NCBI RefSeq assembly: GCF_016919245.1
Contig: NZ_JAFEJA010000003.1
Coordinates: forward strand, 124,001 to 188,000
Direction of reading: 5' to 3'
From: Streptomyces zhihengii
GTDB lineage: Bacteria > Actinomycetota > Actinomycetes > Streptomycetales > Streptomycetaceae
Length of the DNA: 64,000 nucleotides
Shown one piece after another: positions 28,635-38,529 of the stretch (position 1 is its first letter; every line of letters begins with the position of its first letter). Both the position numbers and the translations under genes were made by a program. Under the pieces are notes generated by a model, which saw nothing but the letters and a program-made list of their open reading frames with translations, ran no database searches and was not told the DNA's origin.

Positions 28635-30248
28635 TTAACTTGATCTTTAACCTGTGCGGCGGGGGCGAGGGGTTGTTGACTTCTTGGTTCGTTGTATCGC
28701 GGAGCCTGGTTTGCCGACTGTGTGCACGTCGTGGCGTGGGGTGGGTCGGGTGTTCTTGCTTCCGAGTGGCCGCCCGGGGCCGGGGCGGGAAGATTTGGGT
28801 ACTTCGGCTGGGCAGGCGGCCTTCGGCCGGAGGTGCCGAAAGTCGCGGCGGACTCGTGCGGGGGTGAGCCTGTGGGGCGGGGACGGTTTCTCCCACGGCC
28901 GCCGGCGGTCTGCCGCCAGGGGGCGGGCGAGCCGGAGCTGGGTGAAGACGACGACGATCAGCCAGGTCCAGCGGTCTGCGGCCTCGGGGCTGCGGATCTT
29001 TGGGCAGGTCCAGCCGAGCGTCTGCTTGAACAGGCGGAAGGTGTGCTCGATGTCGAAGCGCCGCAGGAACGCCTGCCACAGACAGTCGACGTCGGCTGTG
29101 GTGGCGTCGGTGCCCGACCACCACAGCCAGACCGGCTTCGGTGTGGCACCGCTGGGCAGCTGCTCGACTTGCAGGCGGATCACGGTGCCTTCGATGACCG
29201 GCAGGGCGCCCAACTGGGCGGTCCAGGCGGAGCGGTGGGTCAGCCTTGGATGGAGCCGGTCCCAGGAGCGGGCGGTGGCGGTGCCGTAGAGACGGGTTGC
29301 GGTCACCGTCTGCGCATCGGGAGTGTTCCAGGTGGCCGGGTCACCGAAGACGAACTCCCCTCCGTGGCGGGGTGGCCGGCCTCGAACCCCAGGCTCCCGG
29401 GGCGGTGCCGCGCGGCGCAGGACCCGGTCCGAGCGCATCCGTCCCAGTACCTGCACCGGCAGGTCCTTCAGCAGGAAGGCCAGGCGGGGCACGTCATAGC
29501 CGGCATCCACCACGATCAGGATCTCTGGATCTCCGTCCTTCCACTGCCCGGCCTCGATCAGCCGCTCGATGAGCTCGCGCATCTGCCGGGCAGTGACGGT
29601 GGCGGCATCGTCACCCGGTGCCAGACGCAGCGCGTCCAGCGGCGCGGTCCAGGAGCTTCGACCTGATTCCAGTGCGCAGATCACCGAGTACGGCCAGCCG
29701 GGAACGGGAATGTGCTGGTCCTTGCCCCGGCCGTAGGTGTGGCACAGGATCCGCTGCGGTGAGGTGTGTGCGTTGGGCCGCAGCCAGCAGGTGAAGTCGG
29801 CGGCCAGGACCAGCCGGCCATCCGCTGATCGCGGCAGAGGCACCGCGGCCAGGGCCCGTCGTAGCCGGACGATATCGACCCGGCCTGCGGACAGGGCATC
29901 GTAGAGCCCGCCGTGTCCACGACGGTGTTCGCCCACCAGCGAGAGTTCCACCAGCGACCGGACCGGCCCATCGGCGCACAACACCGCGTCCGCAAGTTCG
30001 AACAGCGCGTCCGCACGCCGGGTCAGACAGGAGTAGAACTCACCCCGGAAGCGTGACAGTCCCGCAAACGGATCCTGCCGGACAACATGATGCGCCAGAC
30101 TCATCCCCACGGCCTTCGTGCTGAGCGTTGTGTGTTCCTTGGTCGGATCACATGCTCAGCCGAAGGCCGCCCGCACGTAGGGCAGTTACCGGACCGAGTG
30201 ATCAAGTGCGAGGACTCGTTCGGGCTCCGAGGTTAAAGATCAAGTTAA
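28635..30248. mobile_element. Insertion element with NF041680-type transposase, TTAA-bordered termini
   Basis: Perfect 19-base inverted repeats TTAACTTGATCTTTAACCT at 28635-28653 and its complement at 30230-30248 bound a single transposase gene. The outermost four bases on each side are TTAA, so a TTAA target duplication would be consistent; no other flanking direct repeat is visible. Both ends and the full gene are present, so it appears intact. Confidence 0.8.
28647..30104 (-). CDS. NF041680-family putative transposase
   Basis: 485 residues from ATG 30104 (MSLAHHVVRQDP), preceded by GAAGG; GTG 30110 is two codons upstream. The product resembles a family of actinobacterial putative transposases with an RNase H-like DDE core. 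Likely acidic residues are Asp in LVLAADFTCWLRP and LIVVDAGYDVPR, with Glu in FLRRFDIEHTFRLFKQTLGW. A basic, proline-rich tail ends the protein. It occupies nearly the whole element between the inverted repeats. No frameshift is visible. Confidence 0.8.
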   Translation of the reverse strand: MSLAHHVVRQDPFAGLSRFRGEFYSCLTRRADALFELADAVLCADGPVRSLVELSLVGEHRRGHGGLYDALSAGRVDIVRLRRALAAVPLPRSADGRLVLAADFTCWLRPNAHTSPQRILCHTYGRGKDQHIPVPGWPYSVICALESGRSSWTAPLDALRLAPGDDAATVTARQMRELIERLIEAGQWKDGDPEILIVVDAGYDVPRLAFLLKDLPVQVLGRMRSDRVLRRAAPPREPGVRGRPPRHGGEFVFGDPATWNTPDAQTVTATRLYGTATARSWDRLHPRLTHRSAWTAQLGALPVIEGTVIRLQVEQLPSGATPKPVWLWWSGTDATTADVDCLWQAFLRRFDIEHTFRLFKQTLGWTCPKIRSPEAADRWTWLIVVVFTQLRLARPLAADRRRPWEKPSPPHRLTPARVRRDFRHLRPKAACPAEVPKSSRPGPGRPLGSKNTRPTPRHDVHTVGKPGSAIQRTKKSTTPRPRRTG

Positions 30249-30837
30249 CTGAAACGATGCGGCATTGTCTGCCCCATCCCCGGACGACGCTGATCAGGCT
30301 CACAGCGGAAAGGACCCGCTCCCGTGGCAGTCGGCCGCAGGAACTCGACGCGGTCGACCACCGCGGGCGACACGCGGTCCCGTGCGGGCTCCACCGCTTC
30401 ATAGTCACCGTGTGTCGGTCACGAGGCACGACAAGCCTGCGATTTGCTACGAGGTCACCGCTCATGCTGTTTTCAGTCGGCTGCATCGCCGACGGCTAGG
30501 GGGTGGAACCACGCCCGGCAGGCCGCCGTCGATCACCCGCAAGGTCGTCGGCTGAGCCGCTTCTCCCGATGTATTCAGCGCCACTGGCACAACGGAAGCG
30601 AACGGTGGCGGCTCGGAGCGGCTTCCGACCATCTCGCACGAGCGGTGCCGGCCGGGCCGGCCGGCACCGCCTTCCCGCCTCGCGAAGGCGAGGCCTCGTT
30701 TGCCCGTCACAGTGCGAGGCAGCGGGTGATGAATTCGAATGCCCTGTCCTGGCTGACGAACCCCAACGACCGGCAACCCACCCGAAGAGTCGTTCCTTCA
30801 GGAGTCCGTAGCCTGATGGCCTCAAGCGCGCCGGACG
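30249..30837. other. Intergenic region between the IS and the end of eccC
   Basis: About 590 bases, no convincing gene. A near-perfect palindrome at 30644-30668 (GGTGCCGGCCGG, one base, CCGGCCGGCACC) could fold into a strong hairpin and may terminate the minus-strand eccC transcript. Confidence 0.4.
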
Positions 30838-33800
30838 CTAGGCGGCACCCTGATCGTCGACGGACAGCGAGTCACCCGCCACGTGAGCGGTTTGTATTAG
30901 CGTCGACTTGCGTCGGACGATGTGCTGAGCTCGTCCTGGCGGAAGGTTGCGTGGCTTCACGTTGCCGAAGAGGTATCCCTCGGACGGGGGACACGACATC
31001 AACAGTCCTGGGGTGTTCACGTCATCCAGGCGCCTGAGCAACTGGTCGCCCACGCCCCGTCCGACGCCAGCTGAGGAACGAACGACCACCAGATGCAGTC
31101 CGACCTCGAAGCCGAGAGGGAGGAAGTCGAAGAGTGGTCCGAACGGCTGGTCGAAGGACGTGCCTCCGCCAACCATGTCGTAGTCGTCTACGAGGACGAA
31201 CAGGCGAGGACCGTTCCACCAGTCACAGCGGCGCATGCGCGCCGGTGCGATGTCGGACCCGGGAAGGCGGAGTTTGATCGCTCGGGCGGAGCCTTCAACC
31301 AGCTCCTTGAGGCCATCCATGGAGACTGCGTGTCCGAGGCGGTATTCCTCGGGCACGGCGTCGACGAGACCGCGGCGGTAGTCGACCATGAGGATGTTGG
31401 CTTCGTCAGGTGTGTAGCGTGCTGTGATGGCTTTGGCTATGAGCCGGAGGAGATTCGTCTTTCCGCTTTCCGTGTCTCCGATGCCGACCAGGTGGGGGGT
31501 ACGGCTGAAGTCGTGCCAGACAGGGGCGAGAACCTCTTCGTCGAGCCCGATGGGTACGCGGAGTCCCTCGTTCAGCTCGGGGATCGGCAGTTCGGTGACG
31601 GACAGTCGGTGAGGCAGCATGCGTACGGGCGGCGCGGGAGGACCGGCCCAGTGCTCCGCGATCCCCTCAACGAGAGCGATGACTCCGTCCGTCAGATCCT
31701 CCATGTTCTCCTGGCCGTTGACGCGTGGGAGAGCAGCCAGGAAGTGCATCTTCCCTTCGGTGGTCAGGCCGCGGCCGGGAATGTGTGGGACCGTGGCGGC
31801 CTTCCGGATGTCGACCACGGAGTCCATGGGGTCGCCGAGCCGCAGCTCGAGCTTGGTGCCGGCCTGGTCGCGGATCTGTGCGGACAGTTCCATCCACCGA
31901 GTGGTGGCGATGATCAGGTGGACTCCGTAGTTGAGGCCGCGGGTAGCGATCTGGTTCAAGGTGGGGATCAGAGTGTCGAAGTCCTGGCGGACTGTCTGCC
32001 AGCCGTCCACGACGAGAAAGACGTCGCCGTGCGGTTCCTCTGGAAAGTCGCCCGCCGCCCGCCTGCGGCGGAACGAGGCCATGGAGTCAATCCCGTGGTC
32101 CAGGAAGAACTGTTCCCTGCGGTCTAGCACGGCCACTACTTCGGCCACAGTCCGACTGATTCGTTCACTGTCCAAGCGAGCCGCTACGCCGCCGACATGA
32201 GGGATGCCCACGAGGCCGGACAGGGCACCTCCACCGAAGTCCAGGCAGTAGAACTGCACCTCGCGCGGGGTATGCGTGAGGGCGAGTGCCGCGATAAGAG
32301 ACCGGACGACGGTCGACTTTCCACTCTGCGAGCCGCCGGCGACCGCTACGTGCCCGCCTGCGCCGGACAGATCGACGACCAGCAGGTCTCGCAGCTGCTC
32401 GAAAGGCTTGTCGACAAGGCCTACGGGCACTCGTAGCTTGCCTGTTCCCGGCCAGTCGGCCGCAGTCAGACCGCGCTCCGGCTCGGGTGCGAGGGACGGC
32501 AGCAAGGAGTCGAGCGTTGGTGACTGTTCCAACGGAGGCAGCCATACCTGGTAGGCGGGCGGCCCGGAATTGCGTAGCCGCTCGACGGCGAGTGACAGCA
32601 GTGTGTCGCCGGATTCCTCGGTCTCTGCTTCGGGTTCAGGGGCTGGCGCGCGTGTCGCCACCCAGTCTGACGTCCACAGAACCACCTGACTGGCCACCCG
32701 GGCCTGTGCCACTGCACCCCTGCGATGACGATAGGGGCCGGAAACGTACGCTGCTCGGAATCGGGTGAGTGCTTCGACACCACTCTTGAGGAACCCGCTT
32801 CCCGGCTGCGGGGGCAGCTCGTAGGCATCAGGCACGCCCAGCACTCCGCGGCTCTCCATCGCGGAGAACGTGCGCAGTCCGACCCGGTACGACAGGTGGC
32901 TTTCGAGCTGATGCATTCGGCCCTCGTCCAGACGCTGCGAGGCAAGGAGAAGATGCACACCCAATGACCGACCGAGGCGGCCGATCATCACGAACAGGTC
33001 CATGAACTCGCGGTGCGTGGCGAGCAGCTCACTGAACTCGTCCACCACGATGAATAGGCTAGGCAGGGGTGCGAGCTGTGGGTTTGAGGTTCGCGCCTTC
33101 TCGTACTCGAGGGCTGAGCTGTAGCCCGCGGCTCGTAGCACCTCCTGCCGGCGGATCAGCTCACCGTGCAGGGCGTCCTGCATGCGCTCCACGAGCGCCA
33201 CTTCGTCGGCCAGGTTCGTGATCAGGGCTGACGTGTGCGGGAGCTCGTCCAGGCCGAGGAATGTGGCACCGCCCTTGAAGTCCACGAGGACAAAGTTGAG
33301 CGTCTCGGAAGAGTTGGTGAGTGCGAGGCCCAACACCAGTGTCCGCAGCAGTTCGCTCTTTCCCGATCCGGTTGCCCCGATCAGCATGCCGTGCGGCCCC
33401 ATACCCCCTTGGGCCGACTCTTTGATGTCGAGTTCAACCGGGACACCGTCGGCGCCGACGGCGATGGGCACGCGCAGCCGTTCGGACGGATTGCTGCGCC
33501 GTCGCCAGAAGGCTGCTGGGTCATGCCGGGTCAGGTCTGAAATCCCGATGAGCGTCGTGAGCTCGACGTCACCTGCCAGAGGCTCTGTGACGTCCGCGCC
33601 AAGGCTGATCCGGTAGGGGGCCAGCAGCCTCGCCAACGACTCCGCTGCCATAGGGCTGACGGCGTCTGGTCGGCCGAGGAATGTGCTTTGTTCCTTACGG
33701 TTGCGGTCGGTGCGAACCAGGTCGATCGCATCGGATTGCACGTCCAGGCGCAGTGTTGTGCGGCCGGGCCGCCAGCGCAGTTCACCCGACAGGTCGAGCA

Positions 33801-34824
33801 CTACCGTGTTGCGGAAGCCTGTGGTGTCCAGACGGTGGCCCGCGGGCACAATGCCCCCGTCCACCACGATGACGGTGAAGGGCTCGTTCTTGGCCGGGAG
33901 TTCCTCCGGATCGAACGCCGGGCGTTCGGTGAATTCCGCTCCGAGGATGTCTTCGAGGGCATTGCACGAGTTGGTTATGAGCCGGGCGGGGCCGGCGCCG
34001 TCCTGTTCCTGGGGATGCAGGTTATGCGGCAGCCACTTCGCCCACTCCCACTCTTGCCGCCTCTCGTCGGACACGCACAGCGCGATCCACAGTTCCTCGG
34101 GCGGATGGAACACGGCGAGTTGGCACACCATGGCGCGAGCCGCAGAGCGAATGGCGTCTTCGTCCCCGCGGAAGGACACACGCGACCAGGAGCGAAGGAA
34201 GAGGGCGATCGGCTGGTCGGGCACCGAGCTGTAGGCCCGCATGAAGCGGCGAAGCGCGTGGGCGCACAGCGGCTCCAAGTCTTCTACCGGCTTGGTGGAC
34301 AAGGGAGTGAGGCGCATCGCGAGCTGTTGATCGCCGACAGCGATCCGAACCTCCGCGAAGTCGTCGTCCTTGGGGCGACGCTCCCAGAGCCGGCTTGTGC
34401 GAGCCATTGACGCGAGGGTGGTGGGCGCCGGGTGCAGCCATGCGAGAGCCAGTTGCTGCTCGATGACTGCGTTGTGCACCTTTCGCCGGATCTGTGACAG
34501 GTAGCGCAAGTAGTCACGCCGCTCGCCGCCCAACCGGTTCTTCCGGTCGCTGCCCTGGCGCGCTACATGCCCGATCACCATCATGACGGACGCCAGCACC
34601 ATCATGCCTACGGCAACGTAGGTGAATACGTTGCTCGAGCCTCCTGGGCGGATGAACATCACCGTCATCGAGAGGGACATCATGCCCATCGGCAGATATG
34701 TCCATACAGCGGATGAGTCCGCCACGGTCTCCGGCAGCGTTGGCGGCTCCTGAATGCTCAGCTCCCCGTCTGGCATGTCTGGGCCACGCCGCCGGGCCGG
34801 GCGGCGAAAGAGGATCACGCTCAA
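30838..34824 (-). CDS. eccC: EccC, FtsK/SpoIIIE-type ATPase of the type VII secretion system
   Basis: 1328 residues from a TTG start behind AAAGGAG. Two membrane helices lie near residues 44-90 (YLPMGMMSLSMTVMFI, VAVGMMVLASVMMVIGHV). A cytosolic stalk with a DUF-type domain and three FtsK/SpoIIIE ATPase modules follow. Walker A motifs are GATGSGKS (Lys489), GGSQSGKS (Lys836) and GDTESGKT (Lys1122). The first module has a full Walker B (LFIVVDEFSELL), the second LVVDGW and the third LFVLVDDYD. EccCa and EccCb are fused, as in most non-mycobacterial systems. It powers secretion and recognises Esx substrates. It is divergent from eccD. Confidence 0.95.
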   Translation of the reverse strand: MSVILFRRPARRRGPDMPDGELSIQEPPTLPETVADSSAVWTYLPMGMMSLSMTVMFIRPGGSSNVFTYVAVGMMVLASVMMVIGHVARQGSDRKNRLGGERRDYLRYLSQIRRKVHNAVIEQQLALAWLHPAPTTLASMARTSRLWERRPKDDDFAEVRIAVGDQQLAMRLTPLSTKPVEDLEPLCAHALRRFMRAYSSVPDQPIALFLRSWSRVSFRGDEDAIRSAARAMVCQLAVFHPPEELWIALCVSDERRQEWEWAKWLPHNLHPQEQDGAGPARLITNSCNALEDILGAEFTERPAFDPEELPAKNEPFTVIVVDGGIVPAGHRLDTTGFRNTVVLDLSGELRWRPGRTTLRLDVQSDAIDLVRTDRNRKEQSTFLGRPDAVSPMAAESLARLLAPYRISLGADVTEPLAGDVELTTLIGISDLTRHDPAAFWRRRSNPSERLRVPIAVGADGVPVELDIKESAQGGMGPHGMLIGATGSGKSELLRTLVLGLALTNSSETLNFVLVDFKGGATFLGLDELPHTSALITNLADEVALVERMQDALHGELIRRQEVLRAAGYSSALEYEKARTSNPQLAPLPSLFIVVDEFSELLATHREFMDLFVMIGRLGRSLGVHLLLASQRLDEGRMHQLESHLSYRVGLRTFSAMESRGVLGVPDAYELPPQPGSGFLKSGVEALTRFRAAYVSGPYRHRRGAVAQARVASQVVLWTSDWVATRAPAPEPEAETEESGDTLLSLAVERLRNSGPPAYQVWLPPLEQSPTLDSLLPSLAPEPERGLTAADWPGTGKLRVPVGLVDKPFEQLRDLLVVDLSGAGGHVAVAGGSQSGKSTVVRSLIAALALTHTPREVQFYCLDFGGGALSGLVGIPHVGGVAARLDSERISRTVAEVVAVLDRREQFFLDHGIDSMASFRRRRAAGDFPEEPHGDVFLVVDGWQTVRQDFDTLIPTLNQIATRGLNYGVHLIIATTRWMELSAQIRDQAGTKLELRLGDPMDSVVDIRKAATVPHIPGRGLTTEGKMHFLAALPRVNGQENMEDLTDGVIALVEGIAEHWAGPPAPPVRMLPHRLSVTELPIPELNEGLRVPIGLDEEVLAPVWHDFSRTPHLVGIGDTESGKTNLLRLIAKAITARYTPDEANILMVDYRRGLVDAVPEEYRLGHAVSMDGLKELVEGSARAIKLRLPGSDIAPARMRRCDWWNGPRLFVLVDDYDMVGGGTSFDQPFGPLFDFLPLGFEVGLHLVVVRSSAGVGRGVGDQLLRRLDDVNTPGLLMSCPPSEGYLFGNVKPRNLPPGRAQHIVRRKSTLIQTAHVAGDSLSVDDQGAA

Positions 34825-35087
34825 CGCAACGGCTCCTTTGTCAGAGACTTAACCAACCGTACGGCTGGCTGACTGCATCTCAGGCCATCCTGAAAAACGA
34901 GGGTAATTGTGGGAAAACCTTCGAGTATTTTCGGGTCGCATGTCCTGGCTGATGTGCGGAAAACTGCGTCCGGAGCAAGGACGCTACAGTCCTCCAGAAC
35001 ACTCGCCAGTATTCTGCCTCTCAAATCTACGGCAGCCGCTTCCAGTGGCCGTAGTCGATAGGTTCAGGGAAACAGAGGACCATTGCG
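34825..35087. promoter_or_regulatory. Divergent promoter region between eccC and eccD
   Basis: 263 bases between the start codons of two divergently transcribed secretion genes, with an unusually A+T-rich stretch at 34890-34935. It should carry promoters for both arms of the locus. Exact -10/-35 boxes cannot be assigned confidently. Confidence 0.5.
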
Positions 35088-36503
35088 ATGACAGACAACT
35101 CCGCTGCCGGACTGTGCCGCATCACCGTACGCGCCCCCTCACGGCACATTGACCTTGCAGTCCCCGCTGACGTCCCGGTGGCCGACCTGCTTCCCACGGT
35201 CCTCCGCTACGCCGGCGAGAGCGACCAGGGCGGCAGCCTGGAGGAGCAGGGTCTGGATCACGGCGGCTGGGTACTCCAACGCTTGGGCGATGCACCACTC
35301 GACGACGCAAGCACCCTCGACTCGCATGACTTCCGCGACGGAGAGGTGCTCTATCTGCGGCCATTCAACGACGAGTTGCCGCCAGTGCGGCTCGACGACC
35401 TCGTGGACGGCATCGCCACCGCCACTCGTGACGGCCAGCGCCGATGGAGCCCGGAAGCCAGCCGTCGCCTGCTGCGCAGCCTGCTGGGCCTTGCCCTCAC
35501 TGCCGGACTGGCCATACTCGCCCTGTCGAGCGAAGGCGGCTTCGTCCGCCTTCTCGCAGTCGCCGGATGCAGCGTGCTGCTACTCCTCGCGGCTGCAGCG
35601 GCAAGCCGAGCGATGGGCGACTCGACCGTCGGGGCAACCTTCGGCTTCATGGGCGTCCTCTACCTCGGCCTCACCGGCTGGCTGCTGCCCGTATACGACA
35701 TCAACGGCACAGAGGTTCCCAGCACCTTCAGCGCCCAACTGCTGGCTGCCGCAGCTCTAGCCGCAGGCGGGGCTGTCCTCGCCGTGGCAGCCGCAGGAAC
35801 ACACATCGAGATCTTTCTGATGTCTGCCCTGGCAGCTGCCGCTACCGGGGCGGCCAGCGCCGTGCAACTCGCCTTCGATATACCTATTGGTGCCGCCTCG
35901 GCGGCAATTGCTGCACTGGCAGTAATCTTCGGGGCTTTCATTCCAGCCATCTCCTTCAAGTTCGCTGGAATGCGCATGCCAGCACTGCCCACCAATCCAC
36001 AGCAGCTGCAAGAAGGAATCGACCCTTACGACACAGGAGATGTGACCGCGCGAACGGCGCGCGCCGCGGTCTGGATGACCGCGCTCTATGGCGGCACTGC
36101 AATGGTTTGCATCGGCTGCCTGACGGCCCTCGTCCTCCACGGTGGAACTCCCGCCATGTGGACCGCCACAGTGCTGACGGCACTCCTGCTGCTGCATGGC
36201 CGCGGCATGGTCAACGTGTGGAACCGTCTCTCCCTCGTCCTTGCCGGTGCTTGGGGAATCAGCATTCTCCTCCTGGCCTGGTCACAATCCCTCCAGGCAG
36301 AAGAGCGCATCATCCTGGTGTTGGCACTGATGGTGGTGGCCGTTGCCCTGGCCATCATCTCGTGGAAGGTACCGGGACGCCGGATCGTGCCCCACTGGGG
36401 CCGAGCCGCCGAAATCCTCCACACGATGCTCGCCATCAGTCTCTTGCCCCTCACCCTGTGGACGCTCGGCGTCTTCGGGACCCTCCGGGCCATCAACGGC
36501 TGA
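35088..36503 (+). CDS. eccD: EccD, integral membrane core of the type VII secretion system
   Basis: 471 residues. The first 80 or so form a ubiquitin-like (YukD-type) cytosolic domain (CRITVRAPSRHIDLAVPADVPVADLLP, DGEVLYLRPF). After a linker the protein has about eleven hydrophobic helices up to the C-terminus (LLGLALTAGLAILALS to LLPLTLWTLGVFG). This is the EccD family plan; EccD forms the central membrane pore assembly with EccB and EccC. The ATG is preceded by AGAGGA. It heads the operon eccD-eccB-esx genes-giant effector. Confidence 0.93.
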   Translation: MTDNSAAGLCRITVRAPSRHIDLAVPADVPVADLLPTVLRYAGESDQGGSLEEQGLDHGGWVLQRLGDAPLDDASTLDSHDFRDGEVLYLRPFNDELPPVRLDDLVDGIATATRDGQRRWSPEASRRLLRSLLGLALTAGLAILALSSEGGFVRLLAVAGCSVLLLLAAAAASRAMGDSTVGATFGFMGVLYLGLTGWLLPVYDINGTEVPSTFSAQLLAAAALAAGGAVLAVAAAGTHIEIFLMSALAAAATGAASAVQLAFDIPIGAASAAIAALAVIFGAFIPAISFKFAGMRMPALPTNPQQLQEGIDPYDTGDVTARTARAAVWMTALYGGTAMVCIGCLTALVLHGGTPAMWTATVLTALLLLHGRGMVNVWNRLSLVLAGAWGISILLLAWSQSLQAEERIILVLALMVVAVALAIISWKVPGRRIVPHWGRAAEILHTMLAISLLPLTLWTLGVFGTLRAING

Positions 36504-36520
36504 CCACAGGGAAGCAGGAC

Positions 36521-37966
36521 ATGCAATCCAAACGAGACCAGGTTCAGGCACATGCCTTCCTGATGAACCGGCTCACAGCCGGCATGCTGCTCGCCGAACC
36601 CGACGCCCCCGAAAGCCCTCTCGGACGCACCACACGCGGGACCGTATTCGGGCTCGTCATCGCCGTCGTCATCGCTGCCGGCGCTGTCGTGTTCGGCCTC
36701 ATCAAACCCGGAGGCCACCAACTGAGTGGAAAAGAGTTGGTGGTCAACAGAGACACCGGAGCCCGCTACCTCTTCGTCAACGACGAACTCCGCCCCGTCC
36801 GCAACTACTCCTCCGCTCTGCTCATCGGCGGAAAGGGCCTGAAGACCGACGACGTGCGCACCGCATCGCTGCGCGGAAAGCCGGTGGGCCTGCCGGTCGG
36901 CATACCTGACGCCCCAGACTCCATACCCGACAAGAAGGACTTGGAAGCCGGTGCGTGGCAGGTCTGCTCCGTCATCGACAGTAAGTTCTCCACGGCCTTG
37001 GTGGCGGGTGCCCCAGCCGATGGCAGAAGGCTGGGAGCCGACGAAGGCGCGATCGTGATCGGCCCGGACGCTGCCACCACATACCTGGTCTGGCAGGGAC
37101 AGCGACTGAAGATGGATGGTGACGCAAGTGCGTCCCTCGGATACGGATCGATCACCCCACGCCCCGTCTCAGCAGCCTTTCTGCAAGTCCTGGCCCCCGG
37201 CCCCGACCTGAGCCCGCCCCCAGTGCAGGATCGGGGAGCCATCGGACCCGTTCTGGGTGGCGCTCAAAGCAGGTTGGGACAGGTCTTCCAAGTGCAGGTG
37301 CCGGGGTCGGCTCCCAAGTACTACCTGCTCAAGCGGGAAGGGCTTGTGCCTCTCACAGACACCCAGGCCGCACTCGTGCTCGGCAGTCCCGCCACGCGCC
37401 TCGAGGCGTACGGCGGCCTCCCTCCGCAGCCCATCCGGCTGGCAACAGTGGAACTGAAGGAAAATCAGGCACCAGGTGCAGACGGCCGGGAAGTGGCTAC
37501 CGGCCTGCCCCTGTCGCCGCCGCGAGCAACACCAACACCTCGTGGGCAGTCCGTCTGCAACCGTGTCGATCCCCGCAGCGGCACACCCCGCGTGTCCACA
37601 GAACTGGTGCCCGTGAAGTCGCTCACCCCCTTTGCGCAGGTGGAACCCGGCAGCGTTCAGTCATCGTGCATTCAGATGGACCGTATCGTCGTACGCCCTG
37701 GACGTGGGGTCTTGGTGCAGGCGCTTACGGCGGGCGGTCGGCCAGCCGGCGGATCGACCTACCTCGTGTCCGACAACGGAGCCAAGTACCTGCTCACGCA
37801 GCAAGCGATCGAAGCGTTCGGCTATGCCGAGACCAAAGCGCAGACTCTGCCGTCGCCACTTCTGTCGATGTTGCCCACGGGACCCGATCTCGACCCCGTC
37901 ACGGCGATGAGCGGTGTCAAAGGCCCCATCACGTCGGCATGCCCAGGAGACGAGGCCGGTAGCTAG
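36521..37966 (+). CDS. eccB: EccB, membrane-anchored periplasmic component of the type VII system
   Basis: 481 residues from ATG 36521, 17 bases after eccD, preceded by GGGAAG. The start MQSKRDQVQAHAFLMNRLTAGML is characteristic of EccB. A single membrane helix (VFGLVIAVVIAAGAVVFGLI) is followed by a large extracytoplasmic domain with the family motifs LVVNRDTGARYLFVND, GLPVGIPDAPDSIP and YLVSDNGAKYLL, and paired cysteines (Cys near ACQVCSV- and QSVCNRV-type positions). An open frame continuing upstream in the same phase is antisense-like shadow of eccD, so the ATG is preferred. Confidence 0.94.
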   Translation: MQSKRDQVQAHAFLMNRLTAGMLLAEPDAPESPLGRTTRGTVFGLVIAVVIAAGAVVFGLIKPGGHQLSGKELVVNRDTGARYLFVNDELRPVRNYSSALLIGGKGLKTDDVRTASLRGKPVGLPVGIPDAPDSIPDKKDLEAGAWQVCSVIDSKFSTALVAGAPADGRRLGADEGAIVIGPDAATTYLVWQGQRLKMDGDASASLGYGSITPRPVSAAFLQVLAPGPDLSPPPVQDRGAIGPVLGGAQSRLGQVFQVQVPGSAPKYYLLKREGLVPLTDTQAALVLGSPATRLEAYGGLPPQPIRLATVELKENQAPGADGREVATGLPLSPPRATPTPRGQSVCNRVDPRSGTPRVSTELVPVKSLTPFAQVEPGSVQSSCIQMDRIVVRPGRGVLVQALTAGGRPAGGSTYLVSDNGAKYLLTQQAIEAFGYAETKAQTLPSPLLSMLPTGPDLDPVTAMSGVKGPITSACPGDEAGS

Positions 37967-38078
37967 ACGGCTGGCGAGGGAGGCCAGGTCGGGCACGAAA
38001 GTGCTGAAGCCAACGTAGGAACGGGCCAATGTGATGCCCCACTCGAACCTGCAGACCGGGCCACTCGTACCCATGACT

Positions 38079-38111
38079 GATCGCCTTCTCCGAGCGTAGC
38101 GGAAGGCGATC
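38079..38111 (+). terminator. Hairpin between eccB and the esx genes
   Basis: GATCGCCTTC (38079-38088) pairs with GAAGGCGATC (38102-38111) around a 13-base loop, in the 169-base gap after eccB. It could attenuate read-through so that the highly needed small Esx genes are expressed at a different level from eccDB. There is no T-tract. Confidence 0.5.
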
Positions 38112-38135
38112 GCAACCAAGAAACAGGAGGCAAGA

Positions 38136-38483
38136 ATGGCTGCTACTGGCAGGCAGACGTTTGACTTTCAGAAGACGCAGCAGGGCATCAGCGCCCTCAG
38201 CGATGGCGCCGGTGACGTCCGGCGAGGCCGGACCTCTGTTGAGGAAGTCAAGAGCGTCCTGCTTCCCGGCTACCAGGGTGCAGACGGCGCCGAATTCGGT
38301 CGTCTGCTCAACGACTGGCTCACGCAGTGCGAGGTCGTCGCCCGCAAGCTCGACGAAATGCAGGCGACCCTCGAAGAGACCCTGCGGTCCAAGACCGGAA
38401 ACCAGCAGGCGGCCCAGGAGATGATCACGCAGGCCCGCAACAACTCGGGTGCCAACGCCATCTTCAGCCGACTCGCACCCTGA
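38136..38483 (+). CDS. WXG100-superfamily protein (EsxA/B-like), first copy
   Basis: 115 residues, ATG behind AGGAGG, the strongest ribosome site of the locus. Helical hairpin architecture: helix one up to SVEEVKSVLL, turn PGYQGADGAEFG, helix two LLNDWLTQCEVVARKLDEMQATLEETLRSK, then a Gln/Asn-rich tail. The turn has Y-Q-G where most family members have W-x-G. Such small proteins are secreted as dimers and mark T7SS loci. It is 46 bases upstream of the second esx gene. Confidence 0.8.
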   Translation: MAATGRQTFDFQKTQQGISALSDGAGDVRRGRTSVEEVKSVLLPGYQGADGAEFGRLLNDWLTQCEVVARKLDEMQATLEETLRSKTGNQQAAQEMITQARNNSGANAIFSRLAP

Positions 38484-38529
38484 TCACACCCACCCCCTCC
38501 GGGAAAGCACACAGAAGCGAGGTTCACAC

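Noticed and set aside
30644..30668. GGTGCCGGCCGG palindrome as a recombination (att or dif) site
   Set aside because: A simple GC palindrome without flanking direct repeats or an integrase; a transcription terminator is the simpler reading.
31093..32127. 344-codon plus-strand ORF inside eccC
   Set aside because: It is the antisense of the well-supported EccC ATPase domains.
35444..36520. In-frame upstream extension of eccB (840-codon open frame)
   Set aside because: The extension is an Arg/Pro-rich shadow of eccD in another frame. The EccB family start MQSKRDQVQAHAF with its own ribosome site is at 36521.
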